Part shown: positions 61,134 to 64,000 of the stretch, in pieces
Layout: each line of letters starts with the position of its first letter
Numbering within the stretch: the stretch's first letter is position 1
Source: Arthrobacter pascens
GTDB lineage: Bacteria; Actinomycetota; Actinomycetes; Actinomycetales; Micrococcaceae
Direction: 5' to 3'
NCBI RefSeq assembly: GCF_017052465.1
Contig: NZ_JAFHKT010000119.1
Location: 1 to 64,000, forward strand
Length of the DNA: 64,000 nt
The notes under the pieces: model-generated
What the model was told of the DNA's origin: nothing
The model's database searches: none
Seen by the model: the letters and a program-made list of their open reading frames with translations, nothing else
Program-made: the position numbers and the translations under genes

Positions 61134-64000
<2,867 letters not shown>

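Overview
The window is high-GC DNA with tightly packed genes, frequent GTG/TTG starts, GGAGG-type ribosome binding sites, many GntR/FCD regulators, a Kgd-type hybrid 2-oxoglutarate dehydrogenase, KatG and a class A penicillin-binding protein. This points to a soil actinobacterium of the Micrococcaceae (Arthrobacter, Pseudarthrobacter or Paenarthrobacter type). It reads as chromosomal accessory and catabolic DNA; I see no phage, IS element, CRISPR array, rRNA or tRNA.

Layout. 0-4.6 kb: the end of a sugar isomerase/epimerase-like gene, a decayed helicase-associated-domain gene, an alpha/beta hydrolase, a lipoprotein, an HPt-like protein without its histidine, and a small conserved protein. 4.6-7.0 kb: a compact three-gene unit of an Asp/Gly/Ala/Ser tetrapeptide-repeat peptide, a JmjC-type Fe(II) oxygenase and a sucrase/ferredoxin-like protein. 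7-17 kb: DUF2809, a secreted Cys/Trp-rich protein, DUF429, a P-loop kinase, a redox module (XRE-cupin regulator divergent from thioredoxin reductase plus methyltransferase), a bifunctional penicillin-binding protein and an unknown gene. 18.3-23.5 kb: a GntR-FAD/FeS oxidase-aldehyde dehydrogenase operon.

23.7-31.8 kb: a long minus-strand catabolic operon (HAD dehalogenase-like, RidA, D-threonine-aldolase-like PLP enzyme, SDR, two DAO-family oxidases, a tiny ORF and two GntR genes, one broken by an amber codon). A cupin gene is divergent from it across a promoter carrying four ATTGTCRACRAT-like operators. 31.9-32.7 kb: a chimeric ORF joining a glycogen-debranching N-terminal domain to the C-terminal half of adenylate kinase. 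33-41.8 kb: MHS-family transporter, GntR regulator, TAXI binding protein with a sensor kinase and response regulator, and a kgd gene. 41.9-47.2 kb: LysR, acyl-CoA dehydrogenase, MaoC hydratase, CitE-type lyase and CaiB CoA-transferase, the gene set of bacterial itaconate dissimilation.

47-54 kb: small enzymes mixed with decaying genes (truncated Amt, SLC13-transporter tail, a sensor kinase split by a 16-bp duplication, a frameshifted response regulator, a DHFR-like gene with an internal deletion). 54-64 kb: MBL-fold hydrolase, VOC protein, C39-like lipoprotein, prephenate dehydratase, BBE-type flavin oxidase, two DUF202 membrane proteins, head-to-head remnants of a formylglycine-generating-enzyme-like gene and an IclR gene, a DHFR-family reductase, and katG running off the right edge.

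Most metabolic blocks look like self-contained regulator-plus-pathway cassettes for organic-acid and amine use. The unusual number of truncated, frameshifted or chimeric genes suggests repeated insertion and deletion here. The best candidate for an undescribed system is the repeat peptide/JmjC/sucrase-ferredoxin unit.
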